44,046 bases of DNA from a virus. Shown here piece after piece: positions 23,748 to 32,547 of this stretch (its first letter is position 1; every line of letters begins with the position of its first letter). The notes beneath the pieces are model-generated. The model had not been told where the DNA came from. It was given only the letters and a program-made list of their open reading frames with translations, and made no database searches. The position numbers and the translations under genes were made by a program. The DNA is taken from IMG/VR virus record IMGVR_UViG_3300037475_000059, positions 1 to 44,046 of that record. The stretch is one strand, 5' to 3'.

Positions 23748-23988
23748 ATTCTTAGAAAGTAAGTTAAAAAAGGAATATGGAGCTAATTCCAAAGTCCCTT
23801 ATATGGTTATGAATAAAATAGGAGCAATGCATGGTAACAAGGAAACTAAAAAAGGAAAGAATATGGAAAAGAAACACGATGCAAAAAAGACAACACTTCC
23901 AGTCAAGGGTGACAAGCCAAAGCCATTATACACAGGCAAAGGTACACGGGCACGATTAAATACCTATGCCAAAAAAGCAGGTTTTTAA
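23737..23988 (+). CDS. Small lysine-rich protein
   Basis: The protein has 83 residues, very basic in the middle (KKGKNMEKKHDAKK). The end reads GKGTRARLNTYAKKAGF, and the start LESKLKKEYGANSKVPYMVMNKIG recalls small phage proteins encoded near portals. It may bind DNA or act in the head. Function unknown. Confidence 0.65.
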   Translation: MSPKFLESKLKKEYGANSKVPYMVMNKIGAMHGNKETKKGKNMEKKHDAKKTTLPVKGDKPKPLYTGKGTRARLNTYAKKAGF

Positions 23989-24025
23989 CAAGGTCGAAGA
24001 ATTATTAGAATAATCAAATAATAAA

Positions 24026-24538
24026 ATGGGAATCAGATTACCTTTACAAACAGTTGCCACAATATCCGATACAGGAAATGTTGGCGCAACATCAGTAGCC
24101 GGAGGTTCAGGTTTTAACTTCTTTCTCCCCCAAGATTCAGATAATGCTGTAGTTAAGTTTACAGCTAGTATCTCAGGTGGAGGAGTAAGTGCAACTTGGC
24201 AAACTACCGATGACGGAGGAACAACTTGGTATGATGTCGCTCGAACTAGTGTCGTTAGTAATGCTAACGCTACTACAGCTCAGTGGCTTTCAGTTCCAAC
24301 AATTAGTCCAGGAATAAGTCCAATACCAACTTCGAGCGTTCTTTTCACAGGAAGTGTGATGTCGTTTTCACAAACGATTGGTTCAGCCGCCGCTTCGACC
24401 TTGGGTTCAAGACAAGTTTCAGGTATGCCTATATTAGGTTCACTCAATAGAATCTTCTTTATTTATACTTCAGGAGTTTCCGCGAGTTCCTTAGTACAGG
24501 CCGTTATTAAGTCGAATAGTCAAACACCAAACGCATAA
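24026..24538 (+). CDS. Putative virion/decoration protein, beta-rich
   Basis: The protein has 170 residues, rich in Ser, Thr, Gly and Val. VKFTASISGGGVSATWQTTDDGGTTWYDV resembles beta-sandwich domains that detect a signal over background (Ig or jelly-roll-like). It lies between portal and scaffold, so a head-surface protein is likely. No named family recognised. Confidence 0.65.
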   Translation: MGIRLPLQTVATISDTGNVGATSVAGGSGFNFFLPQDSDNAVVKFTASISGGGVSATWQTTDDGGTTWYDVARTSVVSNANATTAQWLSVPTISPGISPIPTSSVLFTGSVMSFSQTIGSAAASTLGSRQVSGMPILGSLNRIFFIYTSGVSASSLVQAVIKSNSQTPNA

Positions 24539-24849
24539 TGAATAATGCTTTTATAAATCAAGAAGAAATAGATTCTTCAACTCTCTCGAGAGAGAAAGTG
24601 GAAACACTTACTGAAACGATAGAGGCATTACAACAGATTGCTAATTCAAGTTATTGGAAGGTGTTAAAACAAAATGTATTTGACGTGGACTTAGCCAAAG
24701 CGAAGAGGTCGCTCGTTAACTCTAAGGACACAACAGAGATGTTTCGATTACAAGGAGAGATTCGCTGGGGAGAGAAACTTTCTTTAGAGAATCTAATCTT
24801 TAAGTATCGAAATGAATTATCAGCGTTAAAACAACAAATCAATGAATAA
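24538..24849 (+). CDS. Coiled-coil hypothetical protein
   Basis: The protein has 103 residues and is mostly helical. Heptad-like stretches run at about 18-40 and 70-100 (LSLENLIFKYRNELSALKQQI). The ATG overlaps the previous stop (TAATG) and its end overlaps the next start. This resembles small phage proteins near portals that form stalks, but its role is unknown. Confidence 0.65.
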   Translation: MNNAFINQEEIDSSTLSREKVETLTETIEALQQIANSSYWKVLKQNVFDVDLAKAKRSLVNSKDTTEMFRLQGEIRWGEKLSLENLIFKYRNELSALKQQINE

Positions 24850-25207
24850 CCCGAATGCGACAGTTCAACCAGTGTCGACACGAGAAACAGTAAGGAAACA
24901 AGGGGCTATGGGTCACGTAACTAGGGTATATCCCAAGGTTTACGGAGGAATTTGTGAAAAGTGTGGAGTGCTTGACCAAAATGTCGAGTCTCAAGACCAA
25001 TACAAACTCTGTGAACATTATCGTGGACTCAGTTTGGAATGTAACTATTGCGATGCGACGAAAGACCAAAGAGAGGTCACTCGTATCTCAAAGTTATATG
25101 TTTACGACCATCCAACCCAACGAGGAGCAGATGGACGTCCCGCTTTGGCCGTAGTGTGCGATTCATTCACGTGTACTAGCAAATTCAATGCTGAGTATCG
25201 TGCATAG
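24842..25207 (+). CDS. Zinc-binding virion-region protein
   Basis: The protein has 121 residues with CEKC (39-42), CEHY, CNYC (67-70) and CDSFTC near the end, enough for one or two zinc ribbons. It is encoded in the head-gene run and followed by two hairpins before the scaffold gene. Similar proteins are found in uncultured phages. Function unknown. Confidence 0.65.
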   Translation: MNNPNATVQPVSTRETVRKQGAMGHVTRVYPKVYGGICEKCGVLDQNVESQDQYKLCEHYRGLSLECNYCDATKDQREVTRISKLYVYDHPTQRGADGRPALAVVCDSFTCTSKFNAEYRA

Positions 25208-25211
25208 CTCG

Positions 25212-25283
25212 CTATAAGGAACGCATTGAGCCTTATAGTTGATGTATTAACAAATGTTTAGTTGCAGGGGTTCGTCACCCTGC
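25212..25283 (+). promoter_or_regulatory. Two hairpins upstream of the scaffold and capsid genes
   Basis: CTATAAGG (25212-25219) pairs perfectly with CCTTATAG (25231-25238), and GCAGGG (25264-25269) pairs with CCCTGC (25278-25283). No T-run follows either, so they are unlikely to be terminators. They could be RNA processing or stabilising elements that set a high level of the scaffold/capsid message. No sigma70 promoter was found within the interval. Confidence 0.5.
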
Positions 25284-25307
25284 GGAGCTTAAAATAAATT
25301 AAAAATC

Positions 25308-25784
25308 ATGGCAGATGAAGAAGAATTGAACCTCGACAATGAATCAAATGAGGACATTATTAGTAGAAAAGACAAACGTCTTAAATCACTCAACGATAGT
25401 GTTAGAGAAACCAAAGAAGAACTAGCTAAGCAAGCTGAAGAGAAAGCAAAACTTCAAGCTGAAAGAGATAATGCTTCTAAGGAAAGAGATTTCTATAAAG
25501 GTTTCAATCAAGTCGCCACCAAGTATCAAGGAGCGAATGAGTACCAAGATAAAATCTGGGAAAAAGTGCAATCAGGATATGACGTGGAAGATGCAACTGT
25601 AGCGATTCTCAACAAGGAAGGAAAGCTAATCCCTAACCAACCAGTTGTCGAACGCGAAAGTGCCATCGGCGGAAGTGCCAACACCAACATGACAGGTGGA
25701 AGTAAATCACCCGATGAAATGTCTCAAGCTGAAAGGCGAGCGGCTCTCGATGAAGCTTTTGCAAAAGGAGATTTAAAACTCTAA
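25308..25784 (+). CDS. Capsid scaffolding protein candidate
   Basis: The protein has 158 residues, encoded immediately before the major capsid gene. Residues 20-70 form a highly charged coiled coil (VRETKEELAKQAEEKAKLQAE) and the tail (DEMSQAERRAALDEAFAKGDLKL) is a charged helix, the usual scaffold pattern. It would guide prohead assembly and then be lost. Sequence identity to known scaffolds is not expected, so the call is from order and composition. Confidence 0.75.
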   Translation: MADEEELNLDNESNEDIISRKDKRLKSLNDSVRETKEELAKQAEEKAKLQAERDNASKERDFYKGFNQVATKYQGANEYQDKIWEKVQSGYDVEDATVAILNKEGKLIPNQPVVERESAIGGSANTNMTGGSKSPDEMSQAERRAALDEAFAKGDLKL

Positions 25785-25808
25785 ACCTATCCACGAGCTT
25801 ATAAACTT

Positions 25809-26897
25809 ATGGCAGTAACATCACGAGGAACAGGATGGGGAGGTGCAACAAGCAATACCTCAGCTCTCCTAGTTTCTTATATAAACGGAAAGATTGATGT
25901 CCTAGAACCAGATTTGAAATATGCAACTCTTGGTCTACGACGCGATGTGCCATCAGGATATGATAGACTCTTGTTCCCACAAACTAACCAGTTGCCAGTG
26001 AAGATAAACACTTCTATGACAACAACTGGAGGCCCAGCAGGCTTCTCAGGAGGTGGTTCAGTCTGGGGCGCAGGAACTTCAATTCTTGGAGGTGCAGCCG
26101 CAACTGCTCCTGGATTCCCTGTATCTTCAACCGAAGGTGTAGCGGCATTCACAGCAGAAGGTACAAACCCAACAGCTATTACTTGGGGTGCTACGAACTA
26201 CAGTTCTGGCCCTGCACAGTATGGTATTTTGGTGCAAATTACAGACTTGCTTGTTAGAAACTCTGCGATTGAAACAATCGACGAGGCTTCAATGCAAGTT
26301 CGAAATGCATTAGCTCGATTAGTAGATACAGTTCTTCAGACTGTAGTTAATGCTGGTTCTAACGGCGTACTTTACGCTGGCGGTAACACAGCACGTACCG
26401 GTTTGAATGCTGGTAACACAGCTGTTACTTCGGACATTGTTCGAGGTACTACATGGCTACGTTCTTCTAATGCTGCTGGTCTCCAGCCATTCGAAGGTCA
26501 GTACTATGTGATGATTATTAGTCCAAATGCAATGGCCGACCTTATGTCGCAAACTGCATCTGGCTCATGGTCAGATATGGCTCGTTACTCAGATGTTGAA
26601 GGAGTAAAGAAAGGTCAATATGGTTCATTCCGCGGAGTTCGCGCCTTGGAATATGCTTATCAGAACTACTTCACTTCGACTGTTAACGTTACTCCAGTTA
26701 CCTTAATTGGTGACCGAAGTTTCGGTTGGGGATATTTCCAACAGCCTCAGGCTATTCTTACAACTACTGCGGATTCAAACAATCCTCTAAACCTTTTCAA
26801 GTCTATTGCTGGAAAAGTGTCACTAGGTGCGACTCGTTTCGAAGATGTAGCTGGTTATGTCAGAATCGTACGTTACGAGTGTGCGTTCACCTCATGA
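25809..26897 (+). CDS. Major capsid protein, N4-gp56 type HK97 fold
   Basis: The protein has 362 residues. YGILVQITDLLVRNSAIETIDEASMQVRNALARLVDTVLQ (about 138-177) closely follows the N4-gp56 family pattern of ITDxLLxxxxxxxxxEA. YVMIISPNAMADLM and GSFRGVRALEYAY complete it. Position after the scaffold agrees. N-terminus starts MAVTSRGTGWGG. It is likely the most abundant virion protein. Confidence 0.92.
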   Translation: MAVTSRGTGWGGATSNTSALLVSYINGKIDVLEPDLKYATLGLRRDVPSGYDRLLFPQTNQLPVKINTSMTTTGGPAGFSGGGSVWGAGTSILGGAAATAPGFPVSSTEGVAAFTAEGTNPTAITWGATNYSSGPAQYGILVQITDLLVRNSAIETIDEASMQVRNALARLVDTVLQTVVNAGSNGVLYAGGNTARTGLNAGNTAVTSDIVRGTTWLRSSNAAGLQPFEGQYYVMIISPNAMADLMSQTASGSWSDMARYSDVEGVKKGQYGSFRGVRALEYAYQNYFTSTVNVTPVTLIGDRSFGWGYFQQPQAILTTTADSNNPLNLFKSIAGKVSLGATRFEDVAGYVRIVRYECAFTS

Positions 26898-26900
26898 TTA

Positions 26901-26957
26901 CAATATAATTATTGTATTCTGTCAATACACCTCTCCTATGGGGTGTATGACACAGAA
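26901..26957 (+). promoter_or_regulatory. Palindrome and long hairpin between capsid and HNH genes
   Basis: CAATA/TATTG (26901-26914) is followed by a nested hairpin: TTCTGT (26917-26922) with ACAGAA (26952-26957) outside, ATACACC (26925-26931) with GGTGTAT (26942-26948) inside. No clear T-run follows. It may cap the capsid mRNA or reflect the landing site of the HNH gene. Confidence 0.5.
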
Positions 26958-26960
26958 AAT

Positions 26961-27449
26961 ATGAAAAAAGAATGTATAGTTTGTAAAATTGAATATTTAA
27001 AACCAATAAACTGCAGTAAAAAAGACTGGGGCTATAGGAAGTTCTGTTCACGAAATTGCATGAATAAATATTGGATTGGTAAACCAAATGGTAGAAAAAA
27101 ACAAGGAAGTAAAAATGCAGTTCCTGCGTGGAATAAAGGTAAATCATTTCCTCAATTTCAAGGTGAAAATTCTGTAAACTGGAAAGGTGGTATTACTGCC
27201 GTCAATCAAAGAATTAGAACTTCTGCTCCGTACAGAAATTGGAGAAAGAAAGTTTTTGAGCGAGATAATTATACTTGCCAAGAATGTAAAGGAAGTGGAG
27301 TAACTTTACAAGCAGACCACATTAAGCCATTTGCCTTTTTCCCTGAATTAAGATTAGTAATTGAAAATGGTCGTACGTTATGTGTTCTGTGTCATAGAAA
27401 GACAGAAACATATGCCGGAAAAATATTTAAATATCAAAAACAACAATGA
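26961..27449 (+). CDS. HNH homing endonuclease
   Basis: I use ATG 26961 (MKKECIVCKIEYLKPINC); a GTG at 26943 lies in the hairpin. About 162 residues. The N-terminal C-x2-C and FCSRNC form a zinc finger, NWKGGI (about 75-80) is typical of phage HNH genes, then YRNWRKKVFERDNYTCQEC, LQADHIKPFA and NGRTLCVLCHRKT give the HNH core. It sits between capsid and connector genes, a frequent invasion site, and overlaps the next gene by 4 bp. Confidence 0.92.
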   Translation: MKKECIVCKIEYLKPINCSKKDWGYRKFCSRNCMNKYWIGKPNGRKKQGSKNAVPAWNKGKSFPQFQGENSVNWKGGITAVNQRIRTSAPYRNWRKKVFERDNYTCQECKGSGVTLQADHIKPFAFFPELRLVIENGRTLCVLCHRKTETYAGKIFKYQKQQ

Positions 27450-28138
27450 CCCTAGCAACAATTCTCGCCTTTGCGCGAGCCCAAGTACAAACAGATTCTA
27501 ATGGCTTAACTGATGCTAATGGTATTATTTATGCCAACGAAGCCTTACAAGACTTTCACCGACGATTAGTAGCGGGCGGAGTAGATGCTTCTCAAACTCA
27601 AGAGGCCTACACAGATGCCACAGCTAATCAAGGAACATATCTTTATCCAAGCGATATGTTGTTTCTCAAGGCTATTGAATGTAACTTCACTGATACTAAT
27701 GCAAATAACTATTGGCCAGCTCAGCAAGTAGATGTCTCTAATCTGTCGTATAACAATTCTTTCTCATGGCTTCGAGGTAATCAAAGTCCAATCATGCCAC
27801 TTTTCGATGATAGAGGTGACCAATTTGAAGTCTTCCCAACTCCAGTGGGAGGATTTAATTTAAGTCAAGCTATTCGTATTTTTTATTATCTCGAACCAAC
27901 GCAATATACTTCGACTTCAGATACTGTGGCTTATCCCGAAAACCTCGACACCACTATTCTCGGTTGGAGAATTGCCGCCGATTATCTCTATTCCTTGGGT
28001 ACATCCCGAATTCCGGACGGAGATAAATTTAATGCCAAATACGATGAACGAGTTAAACAATACATTAGTACCCTTAGTCGAGGTATTCAGACACCAATGC
28101 AGGCAACACCCATACAAAACACGGGGTGGAATTATTAA
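27446..28138 (+). CDS. Head-tail connector/adaptor candidate
   Basis: The protein has 230 residues. The N-terminal LATILAFARAQVQTDSNGLTDANGIIYANEALQDFHRRL (2-40) resembles the helical start of gp6-like adaptor proteins; the rest has beta-rich segments (YLYPSDMLFLKAIECNF). The gene follows the capsid and HNH genes and begins the tail run, as in podoviruses. Family call is moderate. Confidence 0.65.
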   Translation: MTLATILAFARAQVQTDSNGLTDANGIIYANEALQDFHRRLVAGGVDASQTQEAYTDATANQGTYLYPSDMLFLKAIECNFTDTNANNYWPAQQVDVSNLSYNNSFSWLRGNQSPIMPLFDDRGDQFEVFPTPVGGFNLSQAIRIFYYLEPTQYTSTSDTVAYPENLDTTILGWRIAADYLYSLGTSRIPDGDKFNAKYDERVKQYISTLSRGIQTPMQATPIQNTGWNY

Positions 28139-28336
28139 ATGAGTTGGACTAAAATTTCAAAACCAAATAGTTCTACTTACACCAATGTCAACGCTCAAGG
28201 TAAAGAGCAATACGACCAACCGAGCTTAAGTTACGATGATGCCAATACATTTTACGATGGAGTAAATCAAAGTGAATGGACAAATTTATCCAAACCAAAT
28301 AATAATTCATGGCATAAAATAGCCAAACCAATATAA
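28139..28336 (+). CDS. Small repetitive protein
   Basis: The protein has 65 residues with three copies of a W-x(2)-I/L-S/A-K-P motif: WTKISKPN (3-10), WTNLSKPN, WHKIAKP. It is rich in Asn, Ser and Tyr. Between connector and fibre genes, it may bind in the tail. Its stop overlaps the next start (TAATGG). Confidence 0.6.
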   Translation: MSWTKISKPNSSTYTNVNAQGKEQYDQPSLSYDDANTFYDGVNQSEWTNLSKPNNNSWHKIAKPI

Positions 28337-29214
28337 TGGCATATCCTTCAACAATCACATCATTTCAATATCCTACCGCAACAAGTAGATTAAATAATCC
28401 AAGTCATTCGGCTTTGGAAAATTTACAGAGTTCCACTATCGGACAACTTGAAGCTGTTATCGGACTTGCTGACGGAGGTTCTGTGCTTGGTACAGTGATA
28501 GGAGATTTACGTTCACCTAACTCAACTGGCGGTGGACACGTGCAAGGTGCCGTTTTTGGAGGCACGGGTCAAACTAATTTCACGAAAGGTGATATTTTAG
28601 TAGCCCAAAGTGCTTCGGTTTTAAGTAAACTTGCGGTAGGTACAGACGGACAGGTTTTACAGGCTCAATCAGGACAAGCATTGGGAGTCCAGTGGAGTGC
28701 AGTTGTAGCCAATAAAGTTCAAATAAATACTAACTCAATTACTGCGGCAAGAGGAGCGTTCAGTGTGGCTACTATTTTGGGAGCAGCTAGTATTGCTGGA
28801 AGTACACTAGGTACCAATGGAGGTATACGTTTTACAGGATTGGTTAATAATTTCAACTTAGGCAATGGAGCCAATGTAACTTTTTTGGCTAACTACGGAA
28901 ACAATGTGGTGGCAAGTATAGTCATAGCAACAGTAGGAGGAAGTGTATCAGGATTAAGAGGAAAAATAGAAGGATTCGTATTAGGAAACGGAAACGTATC
29001 TTCACAGATTGGATTTATAAATTTTAATTCTTTTTTACCTTCGATAAATCTAATCAATGGAGGTAGTCAAGGTTATACTTTAGGTAATGGAGCTGGTTCA
29101 GGTAATTCTTCAGTTAATTCTCAGCAGGCACAAACACTTACAGTTACAGGACAAACAAGCGATACTTCTGGTTCGATATTATCATCTGCCTTTATAGTAG
29201 AAAAAATAGTCTAA
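28336..29214 (+). CDS. Putative tail fibre protein
   Basis: The protein has 292 residues. It opens with a helical attachment-like segment (ITSFQYPTATSRLNNPSHSALENLQ), then GTGQTNFTKGDILVAQSASVLSKLAVGTDGQVL (about 76-108), common in phage fibre proteins, and ends with glycine- and asparagine-rich beta repeats (LGNGAN, LGNGNVS, LGNGAGS). The stop overlaps the next start by 1 base. Receptor unknown. Confidence 0.78.
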   Translation: MAYPSTITSFQYPTATSRLNNPSHSALENLQSSTIGQLEAVIGLADGGSVLGTVIGDLRSPNSTGGGHVQGAVFGGTGQTNFTKGDILVAQSASVLSKLAVGTDGQVLQAQSGQALGVQWSAVVANKVQINTNSITAARGAFSVATILGAASIAGSTLGTNGGIRFTGLVNNFNLGNGANVTFLANYGNNVVASIVIATVGGSVSGLRGKIEGFVLGNGNVSSQIGFINFNSFLPSINLINGGSQGYTLGNGAGSGNSSVNSQQAQTLTVTGQTSDTSGSILSSAFIVEKIV

Positions 29215-30851
29215 TGCCATTAAAAATCATCGACAATTTCAGCGGACGACTTACCCGAGACAATATCGGAGATATGAACTCAGGTATGGCAAAGTATCCT
29301 ACTACATTTGGTAATGACCCATTTTCTAACATTGGAAACCTAACATGGTTTCAATCTCCAGTACAAATAGATAGTGGAGCGTCTGTTATCACCGATTTAA
29401 TTATGGCTATGCGACCACGCCTAGAATCAGGAATTACTTACGTTTACGCTATTGGACACACCGGAAGACTATATAAAATTCAAGTTAATGACCCGACGAG
29501 TTACAATCCGGCGGTTAATTCTCCTACCTTATTGGCAACTCTGGTTATTAACTCTCCCACCTTTAAATATGGTTCATCAATTCAATTCTACGGTAGTACC
29601 GAGAAACTTTTTATCGGACACGACAAAGGAGTAACTAAAATAAACTTCGATGGCACAAATGAAACTTTTGTAGGTACATTAGGTTCGTACACTGCTAATG
29701 TTCCCAGACCTTCGAATAACTTTACTGGTAAACTTTACTTTGGAAATGGAAATAACTTGCTTACAATAGATTCAACTGAAACTGTAACTACCTACGCTAC
29801 CTTATCCCCTGCTTTCCCTTCAGGAACTTACGTGCGAGATTTAGATATTTCGATTGACGGAAATTATTTACAGATTGTGGTATCACGACTAACTCCTCCC
29901 GATATGACTTCTACTACCCAAGATACTAACTCATTATCCACAGCTGACTCATATAAATTCTTATGGAATGGAAGTGACGCAGGATATACATCTTTTGAAA
30001 CTTTTAATTCCTATTCGCTCAATACTAATACTACCTTTGGTTCTAACTCTTATACTATGGGTTTTGACTTAGGCGGCGGAGCAATTTATTTAAATGGCGA
30101 TAAAGAAATTACCTTGCCGAACTTTCTATCCCCTAACTTTGCTTCAATGTGGTCATCAGGCAATATGCTTGGCTTTATAGCTCCTGAATTAAACAATGGA
30201 TTTATGAAAGCCTCAATGATGCAATTCGGTCAATATGATTACGAAACCACAAAGGGATTATTTAGAAACTTTACTATGGCGGCGACTTCACCTGAAACTG
30301 ACATTATTCAAGTGCCTTGTTCTGGGATAGTCTCTAATCTTTTGTTTGGGGCTTCTTCAAATGGATATGCAGGTAATCAAGTTGGAACTCCTCAACTTTT
30401 CTTTTCTACTCTTGAAACTTCAGCCGCTCCGACTACTCAATATCGTTTTTACTCTTTCAACACTTATCCAACCCCAAACACACGTTCATTTGGCACAACT
30501 GGTTTTATTCCTGGAGTATATGAAACTCAACAAGAAACATCTCTTAAATTATTTCGTAATATAATATCTCGTAAGTTCAAACCTACTCAAGTACGTCTCT
30601 ATTTACAGCAATCAGCTAATGTAACTTTTCCAGCTAAGTTTACAATAGATTTAATTGGAAGCGATGGCACTCCAATGAATGGGGGTAGTAAAACTTTTAC
30701 CATGACTGGAAGTTTATTACATAATGATTTTGTATGGTATACCCCAGCCACGCAACCTACATATTCACTGGGAGTAAGAATAACCAATGTCAATGGAGCA
30801 AATTGGGTCGGAGAAAAATTAGAAGTAGAGTATGAAGAAGCAGGAGTATGA
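29214..30851 (+). CDS. Tail tube/nozzle-like beta-propeller protein
   Basis: The protein has 545 residues, beta-rich with repeats of blade-like pattern (VYAIGHTGRLYKIQV, KLFIGHDKGVTKINF, KLYFGNGNNLLTID at about 79-190). This resembles the nozzle or stabilisation proteins of podovirus tails such as T7 gp12 or P22 gp10. A C-terminal beta-sandwich (about 440-540) may be a carbohydrate-binding-type domain. Role inferred from order and repeats. Confidence 0.6.
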   Translation: MPLKIIDNFSGRLTRDNIGDMNSGMAKYPTTFGNDPFSNIGNLTWFQSPVQIDSGASVITDLIMAMRPRLESGITYVYAIGHTGRLYKIQVNDPTSYNPAVNSPTLLATLVINSPTFKYGSSIQFYGSTEKLFIGHDKGVTKINFDGTNETFVGTLGSYTANVPRPSNNFTGKLYFGNGNNLLTIDSTETVTTYATLSPAFPSGTYVRDLDISIDGNYLQIVVSRLTPPDMTSTTQDTNSLSTADSYKFLWNGSDAGYTSFETFNSYSLNTNTTFGSNSYTMGFDLGGGAIYLNGDKEITLPNFLSPNFASMWSSGNMLGFIAPELNNGFMKASMMQFGQYDYETTKGLFRNFTMAATSPETDIIQVPCSGIVSNLLFGASSNGYAGNQVGTPQLFFSTLETSAAPTTQYRFYSFNTYPTPNTRSFGTTGFIPGVYETQQETSLKLFRNIISRKFKPTQVRLYLQQSANVTFPAKFTIDLIGSDGTPMNGGSKTFTMTGSLLHNDFVWYTPATQPTYSLGVRITNVNGANWVGEKLEVEYEEAGV

Positions 30852-31147
30852 AACAAGATAATTTACAAATCAATAAAGATTTCGAAGATAAGGTACATAA
30901 AGTCATGCGTAAACTTATGCCTATTTACAACAAAGGACGAGGTTTTATTGACAGAAAACTTACCGATACCCCTACCGATGCTTTACAAACAGTCAATCGC
31001 AAGTATGTAACTTTAAACGGAGTAACTTCAAGTCGTCCAACTTCTTCAGTTTTTGGTCAATCATACTTCGATAATACAATTAACAAACCAATATGGTATA
31101 GCTCTGTCGTCGGAGCTTGGGTAGACGCCACTGGTACAGTAGTATAA
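30848..31147 (+). CDS. Fibre-associated small protein
   Basis: The protein has 99 residues. Residues 40-99 (DTPTDALQTVNRKYV, FGQSYFDNTINKPIWY, GAWVDATGTVV) match a segment commonly found at ends of tail fibre proteins. The basic helical N-terminus may attach it to the tail. It overlaps the nozzle gene by 4 bp. Role inferred. Confidence 0.65.
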   Translation: MKQDNLQINKDFEDKVHKVMRKLMPIYNKGRGFIDRKLTDTPTDALQTVNRKYVTLNGVTSSRPTSSVFGQSYFDNTINKPIWYSSVVGAWVDATGTVV

Positions 31148-31151
31148 ATAT

Positions 31152-32546
31152 ATGCCATCACAATTAGTAGGATTTACAAGCAACGAAGCAAGAGACGCCA
31201 ACATAGCAAGTGGCAGATTTAGTGCTGCACAAGCCAATAGTGTGCCAGTAGGAGGTGGGGCAGATAACACAGTCAATTATGACTCCAAAACTGGAGCAAG
31301 ATTAGCTCCTGGGCAATCTACTACCGATAGTTTAGGTAACACATATAAGCAAGGACAACAATTTGGCGCACCCGTATCGCCAGCAGTATCAACCAAAAAC
31401 ACTCCTGCCATGACCACTCAACCTAGTCCAGCCACTACAAATGCTACTAGTGGACTTCCAGGCGCTCCAGCGACTTCTCCAATTCCTAGTACACCTCTTA
31501 CACCACAACAAATGGCATCTGATAAAGGTTCAGTAGGTGTTTTAAGTCCTCAAGCTCAAGGACAAATCAATGCTCAAAAAAGTGGAACCCCTCCTCCACA
31601 AGGTAACGGAACAGCTACAACTATAACCTCCCAATACACTCCTCCAGATAATAGTAATCCAGCTCTTCCACAAAGTGTTCAAGATTATCTAAATCCTAAA
31701 ACTAATCCGAATATGTCTGACAATATTCAAGCTATTCGAGATATGATTGAACCCCAATCAGTCCGTGACCAACTAGCAAAAGAATTTAGTCAATTAACTC
31801 ACGACCAATCAGGACTCAATGCAGATAAGTTAAAATTGATGAACATGAAACAACTCATGGCTGGAACGGAAGCTGATATTCGTAAAGAAATAACTACAGC
31901 TAATGGTTTTGCAACTAATAGTCAAGTTATGGCTATGGCAGTGGCTAGAAATACGACTCTACAAACTCAAGTAACTCAACTTGAAGACCAAATAGCTCTT
32001 CAACAAGACCAAGTTTCTACTGATACGAGTATTTACAATAACGATAAAGCCACGGCGGCTAGTGAAGCAACTCAAGCTATGGGTATCTGGGACCACTTGC
32101 AAACCGCTCAACAGAATACCGAAAACGCCTACAAAGACGGAATTAAAACCATGATTGCCTCGGTTGGTATTAGTGGATTGTATAACGGACTGATGAACAC
32201 TGACCCAACTGGTGCTAACGCTGCCGCCGTAGCCTCACATTTTGGCTGGACACCAGCACAGTTTCAAGCGGCCGCTGCAGAAGATTTAAAAACTCAAAAA
32301 GCCCAACAAGCCTTACAAGAAGGTAATCTAAATATACAAAAATCTCAACTTGCTATCCAAAAAGCACAATTAGATGCCGCAAAAAATCCCGCAGATATAT
32401 TTGCAATGCCAGGCGAATCAGATAAGTCAAAAGTATTTTCCGCAATTCCAAAACTAGATACAGCAACACAAAAAACAATAGATATGTCGAAATTAGCAAC
32501 CGACCCAAAGTATTTTTACTGGGTTAAATCACAAATAGGATTATAA
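31152..32546 (+). CDS. Putative internal virion/ejection protein
   Basis: The protein has 464 residues. Residues 60-190 are Pro/Thr/Ser/Gln-rich and probably disordered; 190-330 form helices including a coiled coil (TTLQTQVTQLEDQIALQQDQV); a further helix ends at about 415. This is the profile of ejection proteins that enter the host with the DNA. No lytic domain is seen. Function inferred from place and composition. Confidence 0.5.
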   Translation: MPSQLVGFTSNEARDANIASGRFSAAQANSVPVGGGADNTVNYDSKTGARLAPGQSTTDSLGNTYKQGQQFGAPVSPAVSTKNTPAMTTQPSPATTNATSGLPGAPATSPIPSTPLTPQQMASDKGSVGVLSPQAQGQINAQKSGTPPPQGNGTATTITSQYTPPDNSNPALPQSVQDYLNPKTNPNMSDNIQAIRDMIEPQSVRDQLAKEFSQLTHDQSGLNADKLKLMNMKQLMAGTEADIRKEITTANGFATNSQVMAMAVARNTTLQTQVTQLEDQIALQQDQVSTDTSIYNNDKATAASEATQAMGIWDHLQTAQQNTENAYKDGIKTMIASVGISGLYNGLMNTDPTGANAAAVASHFGWTPAQFQAAAAEDLKTQKAQQALQEGNLNIQKSQLAIQKAQLDAAKNPADIFAMPGESDKSKVFSAIPKLDTATQKTIDMSKLATDPKYFYWVKSQIGL

Positions 32547-32547
32547 T

